A stretch of DNA of 64,000 nt from assembly GCA_003118195.1 (NCBI GenBank), contig BEXV01000070.1, forward strand, positions 214,332-278,331. Direction: 5' to 3'. Numbering within the stretch: position 1 is the first letter of the stretch; every line of letters starts with the position of its first letter. The stretch comes from Hemicentrotus pulcherrimus. Taxonomy: Eukaryota > Echinodermata > Echinoidea > Camarodonta > Strongylocentrotidae. Below the pieces are notes generated by a model, which saw only the letters and a program-made list of their open reading frames with translations, ran no database searches and was not told the DNA's origin. The translations under genes and the position numbers were made by a program. Below are positions 50,901 through 64,000 of this stretch, piece by piece.

Positions 50901-53537
50901 TAATTTTCTTAGTTTAGGAATGCGTAGCAGGGCCGATGTTTACACAAATAATGGTTACCGAGATTTCACCGCGCCAGTTGTTTACAAAGTACACATTGAC
51001 GGGTTTTTAGTCTGTTTAGTGAATGTATAGGGTTACAAAGTCTGTAGCAAATGCCAAAAGAAATCACCTTTATTGTCAGCTCTTCTGGTGTTCGGTTTCG
51101 GTCGTAGCATTTGACATGTATGTCGTCAGGTAACAAAGAGTACCACGTCTTTCTGGAAATGTCTCGGTTTTCAGTCATTATAATTTGGGTACCATTCCTT
51201 AATGTATTATTTCATGAAACAAAAAGCATGCCGTAATGCATCTGGAAAAACAAGATTCCTCATTGATTAATAGTGATTTCAGCCCATGCTGTTGGATATT
51301 TCAAAATAGATTAACTTGTTTAAAACTTTGTTCCCTATTCGACTATCTCTAAATAATCATGTGCGTGATCAATTGTCAAAGAATGTTTAATATTTGATGG
51401 AAATTATTATTTCTTTCTCAAACTATGATTTATTACAGCATTCATTTTATAACCAATGACCTAAATAATATGCACCCGTAATATGTTTTCGACTGCTTTA
51501 CTATACGTTATTTTATAAGCATATCTGTATTTTTTTTTATTCTAAGCAATAATTCGGTCCTACATTAAAATAAGTTTAATATGACTCATGGTAGCGACTC
51601 TATTTCTCTTCTAGCTCTTTGCATCCAGCTTCTTTCATCTTGTCCTTGTCTGGATTAAATAAATCATCCTGACTGGGGGAGATCTCAATATGTAGACTAT
51701 TTCCCGGATTGGTCATACCACCCTTACTGTCCTTCCATGGAGATCTCTTCTTTTATCTCCATGGTCCTTCTAAAGACATACATTCTTTGGCTAAAGGCCT
51801 GAAAATACTACCCTAAGGAGGGTATTAACCCTTATACATGGGTAAAGATTGCTATTTTTCTAGAATAATTAAGTTGACCTATAATTCTATAACGACAGTT
51901 GAACGAGATGAATTGTGGAATTCAGGCACTATGCCGAGCTTATGGAAATCAAGGAAATATAATACGCATCAAGGGAGTTCCTACTTTACTTAACCATGCA
52001 TTTCTTTTGAAATATTAGAAGAATATTACTAAAAAGAATGATAAACGCTAACTTTAAATGACAGTGTTTAGTATTGGTAAACACGAACAGACTTTGTTAC
52101 GTGTATGTGTTTTATAGATAATGATAGACAATGTCTCTGTTCACATTAACGTTAAACGCAACATTTAAAGCAAGTTTGGATATTCTGGATATCTTTCAAT
52201 TTATAAAGTGTACCAAATCTCAAGTACCAAATAATCATTTGGACTCATCAAAGAGAAATTATAATTCTTTGACCTGTGTTCTACGCTGTATTTCCATTTC
52301 CATCGAAACAGAGATAACACTACAACTGGTTTATAATCATATCCACAGCAGCCCGAACAGAGATACGAGCAGGTCTGCACAGTCCAGGTAGACTAGCAGG
52401 CGCCAGTAGAGATTTAAATATAGCATCAAATGGATAACCTTGTCGATACTCAACTTCGATTTCGAGAGAGTCCTTGAAAAGAGGTGCTTTCTATCGGATG
52501 ATGTGGTTTATGTTTCATCGCTTAAATCAACAGAACAACCTCAAAAGAAGGCTCTGAATAAAGCAAAGGAAATGATTTTATCAGCTTAGTACATGTGCAA
52601 TGCGAGCGTGAATGACGTTCAATCTGTCGATATTATTTTTAAAATCCTATATCGTTATTACATTCCACTTGAAAGCTTTTTTAGGGTGAGAATCGGAATG
52701 AAAATAAGCGTGATGGATTTGGAGAAGTGTTCTTTCTAAAAGTTATCTCGATTCTCTGCTTCTTCCCTCCCTCTCCCTGTACCCCTCTCTCTGAATGAAA
52801 CACTTCTTAAGCAAAGGATGTTGTCGTCACATATTTCTTAACTTGAACATTTATTTATCTTTTATTGTAACAAAAAAAGGGACGTTCATGGCTTAACTCG
52901 ACGCTTTTATATTTGTCAAGGAGCCGTGCACTTGTGATTGGAGGAAATGCCCGAAGCTGAAGCTATCTGCTTACATAATTCGCAATGATACGAATTAGTC
53001 TTTTTAAAGTTCAGACTAGAATCGATTCTTGTCATTAAACCTTGCCAGAAGGCAATAATGGATTGCCTTTCAGGACTTACATATTGGCAACGTAAGCACC
53101 GAATGAGTGCAGACGATATAGATAGTGGGTTTTGTGAGGCGAAATATGCACATGGTGTGTTGCCTGACGTAAGCAAATACCTTAAAAGAAATGTATTAAT
53201 ATGAACATTGATCGTGATGTGATGCTATTTCTCTCATGAGATCTTCCTTAAATAATGTTGAGGTGTGTTGATGACATTGTGCTTAAAATACCCACCTACA
53301 ATAGAACTTTGATTTATATAGGTGAAAATTACCTCGTTATTCTTGGGGGTAATAGTGGGGTGCATTTGGCCCCCTGTCTTCTCATTTCTGTTGTCGAAAC
53401 GTCATATAAACAAAACACCAAGATTAAATTAGACACATGTCGTATTCATTCCCGAGAAGCCTGTGGTGTTCAAACTGCTCCTAGCCAAAATTTGACACCA
53501 GCCCTCACCACAGTAGGTCTACACTATCACATTACCT
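47453..53537. other. Intergenic sequence
   Basis: No gene is supported. Frames at 50415-50735 (plus, 106 codons) and 52916-53176 (minus, 86 codons) show no family features. A CT tract lies at about 47880-47912. Confidence 0.45.
47880..47912. repeat. CT dinucleotide tract
   Basis: CT repeat with one TTT interruption. Confidence 0.93.
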
Positions 53538-53850
53538 ACCTGTCTATATATCCACCTCCTCATCCCTTCATAATATTTTTATAACCAGATTCGTTATCTG
53601 TTCCTGGATCAAAATATCAGAAACGTTATGGCACCATTTTACGCTCTCAAATTGCATACACATACGGATGCACCACCCCCTTCTCTCTCTCTCTCTCTCT
53701 CTCTTTCACTTCTCACCCCCTTCCTGCATTTCTGTCTGTCTATGACTCCACCCCCTCACTCATTCATAATGTTTTTATAACCAGGCTCGTTACCTGTTCC
53801 TGGACCAATATAACCGAAGCTTTATGGTGATTCAAAACTCTTTCCTCTTC
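53538..53850. repeat. Diverged direct duplication of about 110 bases, unit about 195
   Basis: The first copy contains TTCATAATATTTTTATAACC, then CTGTTCCTGGA (from about 53566). The second contains TTCATAATGTTTTTATAACC, then CTGTTCCTGGA (from about 53762). Matching CCACC and GTCTAT words precede both. A CT tract at 53682-53705 lies between the copies. Confidence 0.75.
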
Positions 53851-54219
53851 GATGAGGCACCCGTTTTGTTATAACCCGATGAATTTAGCTCAAGCCTCTC
53901 TTCTTTTATTTGCGTTCTTTTCTTTTTTCCCATCTGATCAAGCCTCAAGGGCAAAGAATATAGCAGGTTAAAGACGTTTTTGACGCCACATAAAAGCCTC
54001 TTCCATCTTAAGTAAATTTTCTTTGAGGGGTTGTCGAGAATCAGGTATAAATGTATGCATCATAACCTCTTGTAGCGATATTATGAGTGGGTTAAGATCT
54101 AAGGTAGATATCAGGTTTCACTGGACGTCTTGTGTGTTTGAAAACAAGAGCGCTTTTATATTTTTGTGTACATAATATGTGAGTTACTAGTAGAGGTGGT
54201 AGTACTTTCTTTCCAGGGT

Positions 54220-54260
54220 TCTCTCTCTCTCTCTCTCTCTCTCGCTCTCTCTCTCTCTCT
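54220..54260. repeat. CT dinucleotide tract
   Basis: CT repeat with a single CG interruption; the antisense frame gives a false Arg-Glu repeat protein. Confidence 0.95.
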
Positions 54261-57200
54261 GACAACTGTTTCTAACCATATTTTCGCTTGAGCAAGGTTC
54301 AAGCGAAGACACTTCCCTAATGCAACTAGTATATACATCAAATCAAATCGAATCAAATACATGTAAAATATATTTACATCGCTAATATGATAGCCAGAAG
54401 AATTTCAAATTTCCGGTCCAGGCTTTGTCCTTTTATGTCATGTCGAAATTATGATATATTTGAACTTCCTGACATATATATTGCAGACAATCGAAGAAGA
54501 AAATGGCTTCCCCAGCTCGGAACGTGTTGTAAATCATGTCGGAGAACCGCGTTATTTGATATTCCATGTCAGTCTCATGAGATATCAAATGATGTATCAG
54601 TATGAATACATAATTACTTTCCTATCAATTGCACTTTCATGAGGGAAGGTTTGTGCAATTCGATATAAAGGGGAAATTAGGGTCGCGGTCATTGGCAATG
54701 TATACTTTCTCTACTTAATATCCTGTGGCATTTCCATGACTTTGGAATTGCCACATTACAATGTTTAATCAATAAAGTATTTTAAGAGCGACATTTTGTA
54801 CAGTAAGTGGCGAACGCTGTCGATCAAGCCGATGTATACCAGGCCCAGCTGACAGCCTTTCACACAATTATCCTGCTCTGTCCAATTATTGATTTATAGC
54901 GGGAAAAACCAGTAGGTAAATGCCAACGTTTGATTAAGACAAATAGCCCATTTTTTTTGTCAGGGTTCTCAAACTTTAAAAATCCGTTATTTGCTGTTTT
55001 GTGTGCCTCTTTTAAGCGGAAACCGCAATCACGACGCCCGCACGTGTTCGATGGCGTTCTTGGGGCCACGGAAAATGATGACTATCGGTCAATAACAGCA
55101 ACATCGAGATCAAAGAAACAAAAAGGAGAGGGGAGGGAAGATGCAGGGTGTTGTGACGAGTGCTGACAAGATGTGACGCCACGCTCCGAGACGGAAACAA
55201 CTAGCATGGGGGCATGACGAGGCATGTCTATCCTATTAACATGACGGCAGATAAATCCCTCTCCCTCCTTTTTTCGAATTGGTATCATCAAGGCGTTCGT
55301 TATTCCACGATTCCCATGGATAGATGAACTCGATGTGGAGATCAAGCACGAAGAGGAGATGGATGAGGTTTTCCTCAGGGAGTCGACATAGCGTCTAACA
55401 TGCCGGTGATCCATGACTACGGGCTTCTACCGACACAGACAGCCTGCTTGATTACCGTTTCCATCATTGTGTTGGATTGAAATCATCAACAGGTGTATAA
55501 ACAATGTAAGGCTTCCAATTCGCTTGTTTGCGATGTGTTTATTTTTCCACGAAACTCTCATTTCAAATTTTCTCCGAACCGATTTTTAAAAAAAAAAGAT
55601 CACTTGCTAGTAGGATTTAATGGATTTTGGGGGAAAGATCATACAGATTGTGTGTCAAAATTAATCATTCTATCAGCATAGAGATTAGCTTTATGTGTCT
55701 TGTAACAGTTAAAGCACGGCTCGGATTATAAATGTCATGTTTACTGCTGTCTAGAATTTGTGTGGCCTTATACACAAATCATGCAATCAAGAACACCGTC
55801 AAATCCGGTATTAAAAATGTTTAAACAAATATAAATTTACAGAATGTTCCCGTCAGACATAAAGGTTTGAAACGCCTTAAAACATTTATACAAAATATCT
55901 TATGGTATTAGAGCTTATAGAGTTTGATGTATCGATTGCCAAAGACAACTGTTTCATTTTCTCTATTTACCATATAAAAGCCATCCATTTCGTATTTGAT
56001 AAACTCTTTTTACACAGCTTGATCAAAATTTCTTTTTTAAATGACACATCACTGTACGGCTATTGTATTGTATTACAATCACTTTCTGACAATCACTTTT
56101 TCATGAGCCCAATTACTTCGTTAAATTCAACAATCAGCTTTTATCGTGAAACTAGCGTTATATTCACCAACGCCCTTTTTCCAATTTGAGCAAAGGCTTT
56201 GACCGACCGCTGCGACAAGGGTATATCAATTTGCTATCAAACCTCAACGATAATTCTAAGTTTTGGGTTGATCGTAATCACCTCAATTGGATCGCGTGAA
56301 ACCACTTACATCTGCTATACGATCTACTGCGGTGACGCCAGGAGAGAAAGGCAAGAAGAGAGGTTGCATTCGATTTGATAAATGAGAGATTGTGTTTGAG
56401 GGTGTCATGCATGGGCTCGAAACATGTAAACAATAAACACAATAACAGTGAATCACCTTCTAAATTACAAGCTGTTCTCAGTCTCGCACTAGTACTGGTA
56501 GATGGATTATTAGTTACTCCTCCTTTTGTATTTGGTGCAATCATTTTTTCCGTCGGTGTTTGTTATAGTTTGTTGTCCGTTTTATTTTGTTTTGTTTGTT
56601 TTTGTTTGTTGTTTCAATTGTCTTTTTTAATAAAGTATTAGGTCGAATTCCACGAGGGCGAATGAATGCTCATAGTATTCAAGCTGGTGTATGCCCTTAA
56701 GTTAAAGCTACTATTTGACATTTAAAAGGTCTTGACGTGCAGTAATCCAAGTCAAAATGCTTGGAGCATCTAGATAACCTACAAAGCATGGCACAATAAC
56801 TGTGTGCTTGCCGAACTCAGAAAAACAATGGCAAACAAATGAAATCCTTTTTGCAGATATCATTCAGAAAGATTAGACTAAAACACAAGAGAAGCCGAAC
56901 ATCGACTGAAAAGAAGTTCTTCATGTATACAAATTGCAAAGAATTACGTCCACTTTTTGGTCTGCGGGGAGGCCTTCCCCTTTAAAGCCTATAGGCTCTT
57001 TATCATTGATTGCCCCAAGTGTCATGCATCTAATGTTTTGTTTGAGCCATTCCGATACGGCTTCTTAGGCATTTTAAGATAACCTGCATGATCAATTCGA
57101 TTATATTTTGTTAAAATGATACATCAACTTTCCACATGTATATAATTTTTTTCTATATTTCAATTGATATACAAGTCAACCAGGTGAATTGCTTTTATCA

Positions 57201-59093
57201 AGATATTTCATGAATCTATAAGATAGATGAGTAAAAGATTTGATTTGATATTTAAAATGACCGTAATTGTTAAATATTTAAAATAATGCAGCACAAGAAA
57301 AGGGATAGTTGTTTCTTTTGTATTCAATCGATTCAATTCATAACAATTCATTAGAGGGAAGGAATTTTCTTGTTTCATTTAAACCTAAACAAACTGTTCC
57401 TCTTTTGACATTTTTCTTCTGAATCACGCTAGTTTAACATTGTATTTAGATGCAAATTCCCTAAGAGTGAACTCCCATTTAGGTGCATGCCATAATTTTT
57501 AACCATCTACACTCGTACGAATAAACATCTGATAAATCCCAATTGGGAAATATTTTCCATAATCCTTAGAGATTGAGTAAAGAATCCCCATATAATAAGT
57601 CCAACTCAAAAAACAAGAAGAATTGACAAACTTCATTGAAATATCAAATGAACAATAGATTGACATTTCTAATGTGGAAATAGAAAGACTTCAATAGAAA
57701 TTGTTATTGATTTTGAAATTGATAATTTTTATTCGACTTGATATAACTTTAAATATAAAAGACCTTCTCGGATATTTCTTAGAACCTTGCAGAGTTCAAT
57801 AACATCAGCTAGAGGTGAGTTCAAGTCAGAGCTGAATTGATAACCCTGCCACTCGTGAACTCGTCCATCGGTAAGAAGAGCTTGATGTAAATAAAGATAG
57901 AAATCCCGCCTCATTTTATTTAGCGTGGAGAGTAAACATGACGTCCCATATGAGATGAGATGATATCTTTTCTATCTTCCTTTCTTTTTTTTCTATATCA
58001 TTTTAGAGATTTTCCTTCAAACGTGATATTATAAACTTCAAAGATGGAATGGAATTGCTTTCATCTTTCAAGATGGAATTTGCAAGGGAAATAGCATATC
58101 ATTTAATAGTGGGTTAAAGGGAAACTTTCAGTTATACCGTGTTACGATAAAGCGTTGAACAGACATAATGGCCGTAGCCTCGGTTTCAATTAGTTTTTTT
58201 AAAACTTGCTATACCTTATAGGAGACTTTGTGATACTCTTTTCAGCAAGGATTTGATGAAAATCAATGATCATTAGTACTTCAGACAAGATTTGAAATTT
58301 AAACGTTAACCAGCCTAATGGCTCATGCCGAAAGAATAAATGGAGCCTCCTTAAAATGGAGTGTAAAGTAGATCTGCGTAGTCATATGCATTTGTTCGTG
58401 ATGGGGTGTAAAGCTCCTACTTTGAGTCAGATACTAATCTTAAGAGCTTGAAAGTTCAAAAGCCTTATCGATTACTAGCTCCACCCTCCCCGAGGGAATG
58501 TGCTAGCCTGTCGATCATGTTTCACCTCGTTACCAGTTCTTCGGGCTCATCCCCACTAAACCATCCCTGTCTTCCCCCAAAGAGTTCCTCCTTTCAATTG
58601 CATTGGTAGAGGAAGCATGTTGCAGCCTTTTGCAGGATTGTATTTACTGCAGAGCATTAAATGCCTAGCGACCTGAGAGGTTAAACAGGGGTAATATATG
58701 GATAAAAATGTGTGATGGGTGTTTGAATATGTCTTAACTAGTCTTTTTTTTCATGGTTATCTCAGGAGGATTTCGTTCGAGAATTTGTTCTATTTGAACC
58801 TTTAGGTTAAGTTCTTACCATTTTTCATTTTGTTTAATTACGTTTAGAGGTATGTTGAACTGTCCCTTGATCGTAAGTCGCATCATGGTGTTGCCGTTGC
58901 GCTTTGCCTAAAAAAGTGTCATACACGTCCTGTACGCATGGATTTCTCTGTAATTAAGCCCTTTATTCCATAAGTTATCCGGCTCTCGAAATGTCCGGGG
59001 ACGCCTTATATCTATTCCTTCTTTTTTCCTCACCTACCCTGCCTATCCCCCTATCCCTTCTTCCTTATTCGTTCACCCTACATCCTCCCCGCA

Positions 59094-59095
<2 letters not shown>

Positions 59096-59124
<29 letters not shown>
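59096..59124. repeat. CT dinucleotide tract
   Basis: Short CT repeat in a pyrimidine-rich context. Confidence 0.93.
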
Positions 59125-62100
59125 GGGAAACCCACGCTCGTGCTCGCACTCAAACGGTGCACACCGCTCTTAATCGCTCAATTATTTTCTATTTTATTGA
59201 TCATATGAATCGTACACTTTTTTTCTATCAAAAAAGTAATCTAAATTTTGACCACAAGAATTATTTGCTTTTCTAATCGAATTTTGAGTTTTAATGTCAA
59301 AATATGATGTCATTGCCACGTTTCGAACGACGAAAGATATCTCACCCCGCAACATCAACAAAATTATATTCTTAAAACCAATGAGTGTTTTAAAATCGCT
59401 CACAAACACGTCTGCATTGATACTTTTTTGCATGATTACCTCTGTAATAGAATTGTCATTCCTTAAAAAACTCGTGAGTATTACTTTTAAAGTTTTATAG
59501 CATGAGTGTTTATGTTTCGACCGAACTCCTCTGGCTTAATATGAATAATACGTACCTAAAAAGTACGAAATAAAATCGCCGAGACACCAAAAATCTTTGA
59601 AATTTTTAGATTAAGAAAGATCACCGTGGTTTTGAGGTTTTAAGGAAACAAATATTCTCTTTTATAGACTTTTTTGCCGTATTTTTGCGTATGAATAATG
59701 TCAAAGCGAATATGACGTGCATAGCCCAAAGACATTCTTCCAAAGATACATCGGTTGAGAGAGCCTTTAGCAAGTTTGCGCTGAAAGCTCAAGGTTTCGT
59801 ATTGATGATCGAGAGGGTAAGGTATACTCGAAGATCATGGGATGGATTCCTCATTTCCCCTACTTTATCTTTTGCAATTATTTATTTAGATCTTTATATG
59901 ATTTATCACAAATTTATATCACCTGGCAGTTAGTAATCCATCAGCCGTATGTTTTTGGGGGAAGATGCTTTCTTTAACTTTAGTTTAAACCGAACAATAG
60001 TTTCGGTAAAATTTGAAGACATTGATAAATGACTCTTAGTCACAAAAACGCACTTTGATGATAGAGAGGTCATGAGAGGTAATTAGAGTGGAATATTCAT
60101 TCTTTTTTTCAATATAGTAACACGCAAGTATGGTAAAAAGGTATACATTATCATCTATTTAATTCTATTCATATTGAAATGATTCGGTGTCAAGTATAAG
60201 ATTTTAAGAGTGTTATATTTAATTTAACGACTTTTTGAATAGGAGTAACTTGTCAATATATCACAATGAATGGAAAGATATAAAACACTATATTTAGGGT
60301 CAAGATAGCGTTTTCTTGTACCGTTAAAAAGTTTATTGCTATAAAATTAGATTAGTTTTGATAAGAGGTAGCACCGCTCAAAACTCTCTAGGCCATTGTA
60401 TACATTATTTCACCCTAAACTAGCTAATATTTACCACATGTTATAATTTCGCATTCGAAAAAGTTGTTATACGCCTATAATGACATTTATTAACCTTCAG
60501 CCATTATGCGTTTCTATGATAATACCTACAAAGACTGAGGAAAAAATTTTCTCGCGCCAGCGTAATATGATAAGAAAATATAAAGCTAATATTTGAAAGA
60601 AAAAAAAAAACGGCATTTAAGTGTACGTGGGATCATTCGATTATTACGAAAATATCCTTTGGGCGTTTTGGCGGCGAAGGTAAAAGAAGATTTCAAATAA
60701 TAAAACAAATTCTTCGCGTCTCTATTCATATAAATTAACCTTAAAAAATACGAAGGCAAGCAGTAAAACATTTCTGTATCTCGCCTACATTGTTTTACAT
60801 GGAATATGTCGTATATGATATATCAATATCTGTTTGTAATCATTATTATTGGCATACATATTGATATACAAACCCACTTTGATTCACTTATCTTATGGTG
60901 ATAATCACCCCTAGTATATGGGATCGTTTCGTTTGCATTTAAGCATCATCTGCATTCCAATTTCGACCAATTATCAGAGCAAAGAGGGGAGGATGGCATC
61001 AGGATTTCAAGTCCATATCGAGTTCTCGCACAATCTTTCAAATCACTGACCCTCTCGGCTACAGAATAATTCCCAACCTATCCTGTATATCAGGACAATG
61101 GGCGAGAGGCAGATACTGACTCTTCCGGCAGTCTATCAGAAATTGTGTTAATTAGCACCCGGCTTAAGGAGGACGTTTACTCACTACTTCAACTCGGAAA
61201 TGAAGGCATTAATATTGCACCTCAGAGCAGCTTTCGTTTGTCTTCTCTGCTTTGTTTGCCATCGCATCAATCATTTTTAATGGTCATAACAGCCATGACT
61301 GTCAACCTAATGACCGCATAGGACAGTATTGTAACAGGCAGCTCTGACATCACATATTGATACTCCCATTAACGTGTTTGTTTTGGTTGCATTGACTGTT
61401 TGTATTTACAATGAGGTGTCTTGTACTTTACGTGTACTCGTAACGCCATCGGTGTAATGAGGTCTAGTTACAGGTGTCTTGTTTCGTTTTCTTGAAAAGG
61501 ATGTGTTTCTGGCCAAATTAATTTATTGTTGGTCCTCTTCTCCTGTTTCTTCATCCCGGTTCTCCTACAAAAAATGTATAATGAATTTACAAAGAGGATA
61601 CAGGTTAGTCTAGAGGTACACCCCTTGGCATTCCTAAAATCGACACAGCTCCGAACTCAATCGAGTCTTTGGAGGGTGCCTCACATGCAAACGTGAATGA
61701 TCAGGCCTAATTGATACTAGTTTGTAAAAACCCAAATCATAATGATGATAAAAATAATAATAAAACGTCTCTAAGTCTCTAAGCGATAATCACAAACATA
61801 CTCACGCAATTACATGTGTTTAAACATAATTTCATCATATTCCCTTTTACTTTCTTTTGGAGAGGCTGTGTTTGACATGTGATAATTACCTACATACGAC
61901 ATCATCTCTCCTTGTGATGCATTTAGGTTTAAGAGTACTGTTTGTCATACAATTGAAAAGTAAATTACAATTCCAGGAAAGTCCATGCGCGATATTAAAA
62001 CAAAATCCCTCTGTCTGGGCAATAAGCTTTTCTTTTGATGCCTTAAATCTTTCAAGGACAAATTTGCATTCCATGAAATGTCATTACGTTATATCATAAC

Positions 62101-64000
62101 ACTTATGATTTTCAGGGGAAGATAGAATGTTTATTTTTTCATAATCATAAAATCGTGAAAGTTGTTCTTACGCTATTTAGAGTTTCACGATGTTTTTAAT
62201 GGAAATAACTCCCGCGGGACATTTCTAAGAATTGTTTTCCACATCTTCACTAGAAGAGTTCATGCTTGTGGGTCACGTAAACCCATCCCGTTGTTGAAGA
62301 GTCCATTGTATTTTAAATATTCATGTTATTTTTTTTCATCCGCTATTCATTTCGCTATATGGATGTTCGATTGACGCCCGATACACATATACATTGTGGT
62401 TGAGTAGTCTTACTACACGTTCCTAACATAGGAGCAAATCTGACCTGTACATCGCACTGGTATTTAAATACGGGCACGGATTTGCAGAAACTGGCGCCTC
62501 GTCTGGTTTGCTTATTTCGTCTGACATTGAAAATAAATCAAATGAATGAAGAAAAAAAAATCTTATTTAATTAATGTGTTATGTTCGCGCATTACAATAG
62601 TGTCTGGAGCTTCAAATCAGAGAAAGGCTGTTACAGGAAGGTAGGCAGAGGGAAAATAAATTATAAGAAATGGGGAAGCAGAGAAGGTGATGATGGTTCA
62701 AATAACATCTACAGTTCATCCCAAATTATCATATATGAATGGAATTCAATTTTGATTAATTTTGATTTAAATATAGTTGTTATGAACATATGGATTAAAG
62801 GGTCTATATGTTTTTGAGATAACGATAAAACAAATGCTTCTTGATCGTCAACATGGTGTGCTACCTTAAGGTCTGTTCGACATGAACTCTTGGAGAGAGA
62901 ACTTTCCAATGTCATTATTCCAAGCACGTGTGGAACCTTACCTCGCAGCACCTCAGTGATTAATAGACTGGTAATATGACAGCTCCATGCATCGCCTTCT
63001 TTCTCCTGGGGGTAAAGCACCATTTTTGTAGGAACATAACGATCCTTTAGCGAATTTCCAAAAGCCATAAATAAATTTGTATGACATCGTTGTTGTTAAC
63101 TTTAACATCCGCTTCTTTTTTTTAATATTTGGCGACCCAGACAGAGTTAAGTACGGTGACAAAGATATATTTGATGAGGTAATCGTACACATTGCAATGT
63201 TTTGGATTAGCTATAGCTTGGAGTAACAATCAATAACTGAAGCTAACGTTTTTTTAATTGAATATAAGGCATTTAAAAAAGATGTTGTACTGCCCTTTGC
63301 GACCGACCCAAAATCGTGAAATCTACGATTTGCTTTAATGAAATTTATTTTTTTAATCGTTTTTTAGGGATTGTTTTTCTTCAAAGACCTCCGAGCGACA
63401 GACCTATATGTTGGCACGGAAAGGGCAATACAACATTTTTTTTGTATTTGTTAGACCTAATGGATAATATACCTACTTTTAGCGAATGTTGAATAATACA
63501 TTTTTCATTCAGTATATGGTCAATAATACTAATGACGCTTCCATCTCGAGTGAATTTCATGAAGGACAAGTATGCAGAGCGGGTAAAATATTTAATCGAA
63601 AAATGAAATAGACATGGCAAGTTTGTTAGTGTTTCTCCATTTTAAATGCGAACGGTTCCTAACAGAGTTCAAGGATTAATCGATAACGGGTATTTTAATG
63701 CCGTAGCGTTTTTCGTGACATCGTGACTTCTTGAAGGTTGAAAAAAACATGTAACTTTGTTTCTCTTTTTCCCCTTGACGTTTAATTCACCAATTTCTTA
63801 TTATTCTATCAAATTCGCATTGCACACGGTTTGATTATACATACACCGATACTGCTAATAACATTTATTGTAAATCCTTTAGTTTACGAATTCTTTCCAT
63901 TGTTCTTATCATGCATGCGTCAACCGATCTTGATACGCGCGAACCAATCAGCATTAGAAATCGATTGGATTCTCATTTGTCGTGAGGCTGCACCCGGAGT

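Larger units (their letters stand above)
53851..64000. other. Intergenic sequence to the window end
   Basis: No gene is supported; open frames are below 120 codons and unrecognised. CT tracts lie at 54220-54260 and about 59096-59124. The stretch 54930-55414 is open in overlapping frames on both strands and is richer in GC than its surroundings, but shows no domain. The stretch 60955-61330 is non-repetitive with homeodomain-like TAATTA words. Confidence 0.45.

Noticed and set aside
55012..55414. Overlapping frames on both strands as a coding exon
   Set aside because: The composition explains the openness; neither strand shows a domain, and splice sites are not convincing.

Overview
This window looks like AT-rich nuclear DNA from an animal. 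The one clear gene has large introns with canonical GT/AG sites, and the rest is dense in simple repeats and small inverted-repeat transposons. A marine invertebrate deuterostome such as an echinoderm (sea urchin type) is my best guess, from the repeat style and the receptor type; no sequence feature proves it. There is no sign of bacterial, organellar or viral gene organisation, no CRISPR array and no rRNA.

The only gene I can support firmly is the 3' half of a class C G-protein-coupled receptor on the minus strand. Its exons are 23600-22852 (C-terminal half of the Venus-flytrap ligand-binding domain), 18662-18539 (nine-cysteine linker) and 17853-16853 (seven-transmembrane domain, short tail and stop). 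The three join in frame through canonical splice sites and give 623 residues. The upstream exons for the rest of the ligand-binding domain, the signal peptide and the promoter were not found; they lie at higher coordinates, unrecognised here or outside the window.

At 3128-3694 on the minus strand there are two diverged copies of a small transmembrane exon-like stretch. One is open and one carries stops and a one-base deletion, so this is probably a decayed duplicated gene fragment.

The remaining sequence is mostly intergenic. It holds several non-autonomous DNA transposons recognised by inverted termini: 62-449 and 28503-28858 (one family, TA-flanked), 7658-7961 (with a second element inserted at 7683-7876), 12630-12927, 24722-25854 (a foldback element with a related element nested in its centre), 30685-31190 and 35911-36206 (one family), and 33768-34967. 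Trinucleotide AGT arrays (1371-1582, 13251-14637, 19830-19937), CT tracts, two N gaps plus one single ambiguous base, and poly-C runs at every gap make up much of the rest. Most other open frames are simple-repeat translations, antisense shadows of the receptor exons or short chance frames.

No clearly new multi-gene system is present. The most interesting items are the receptor, the nested foldback element, the paired short palindromes at 37.7 kb and the decayed transmembrane duplicate.
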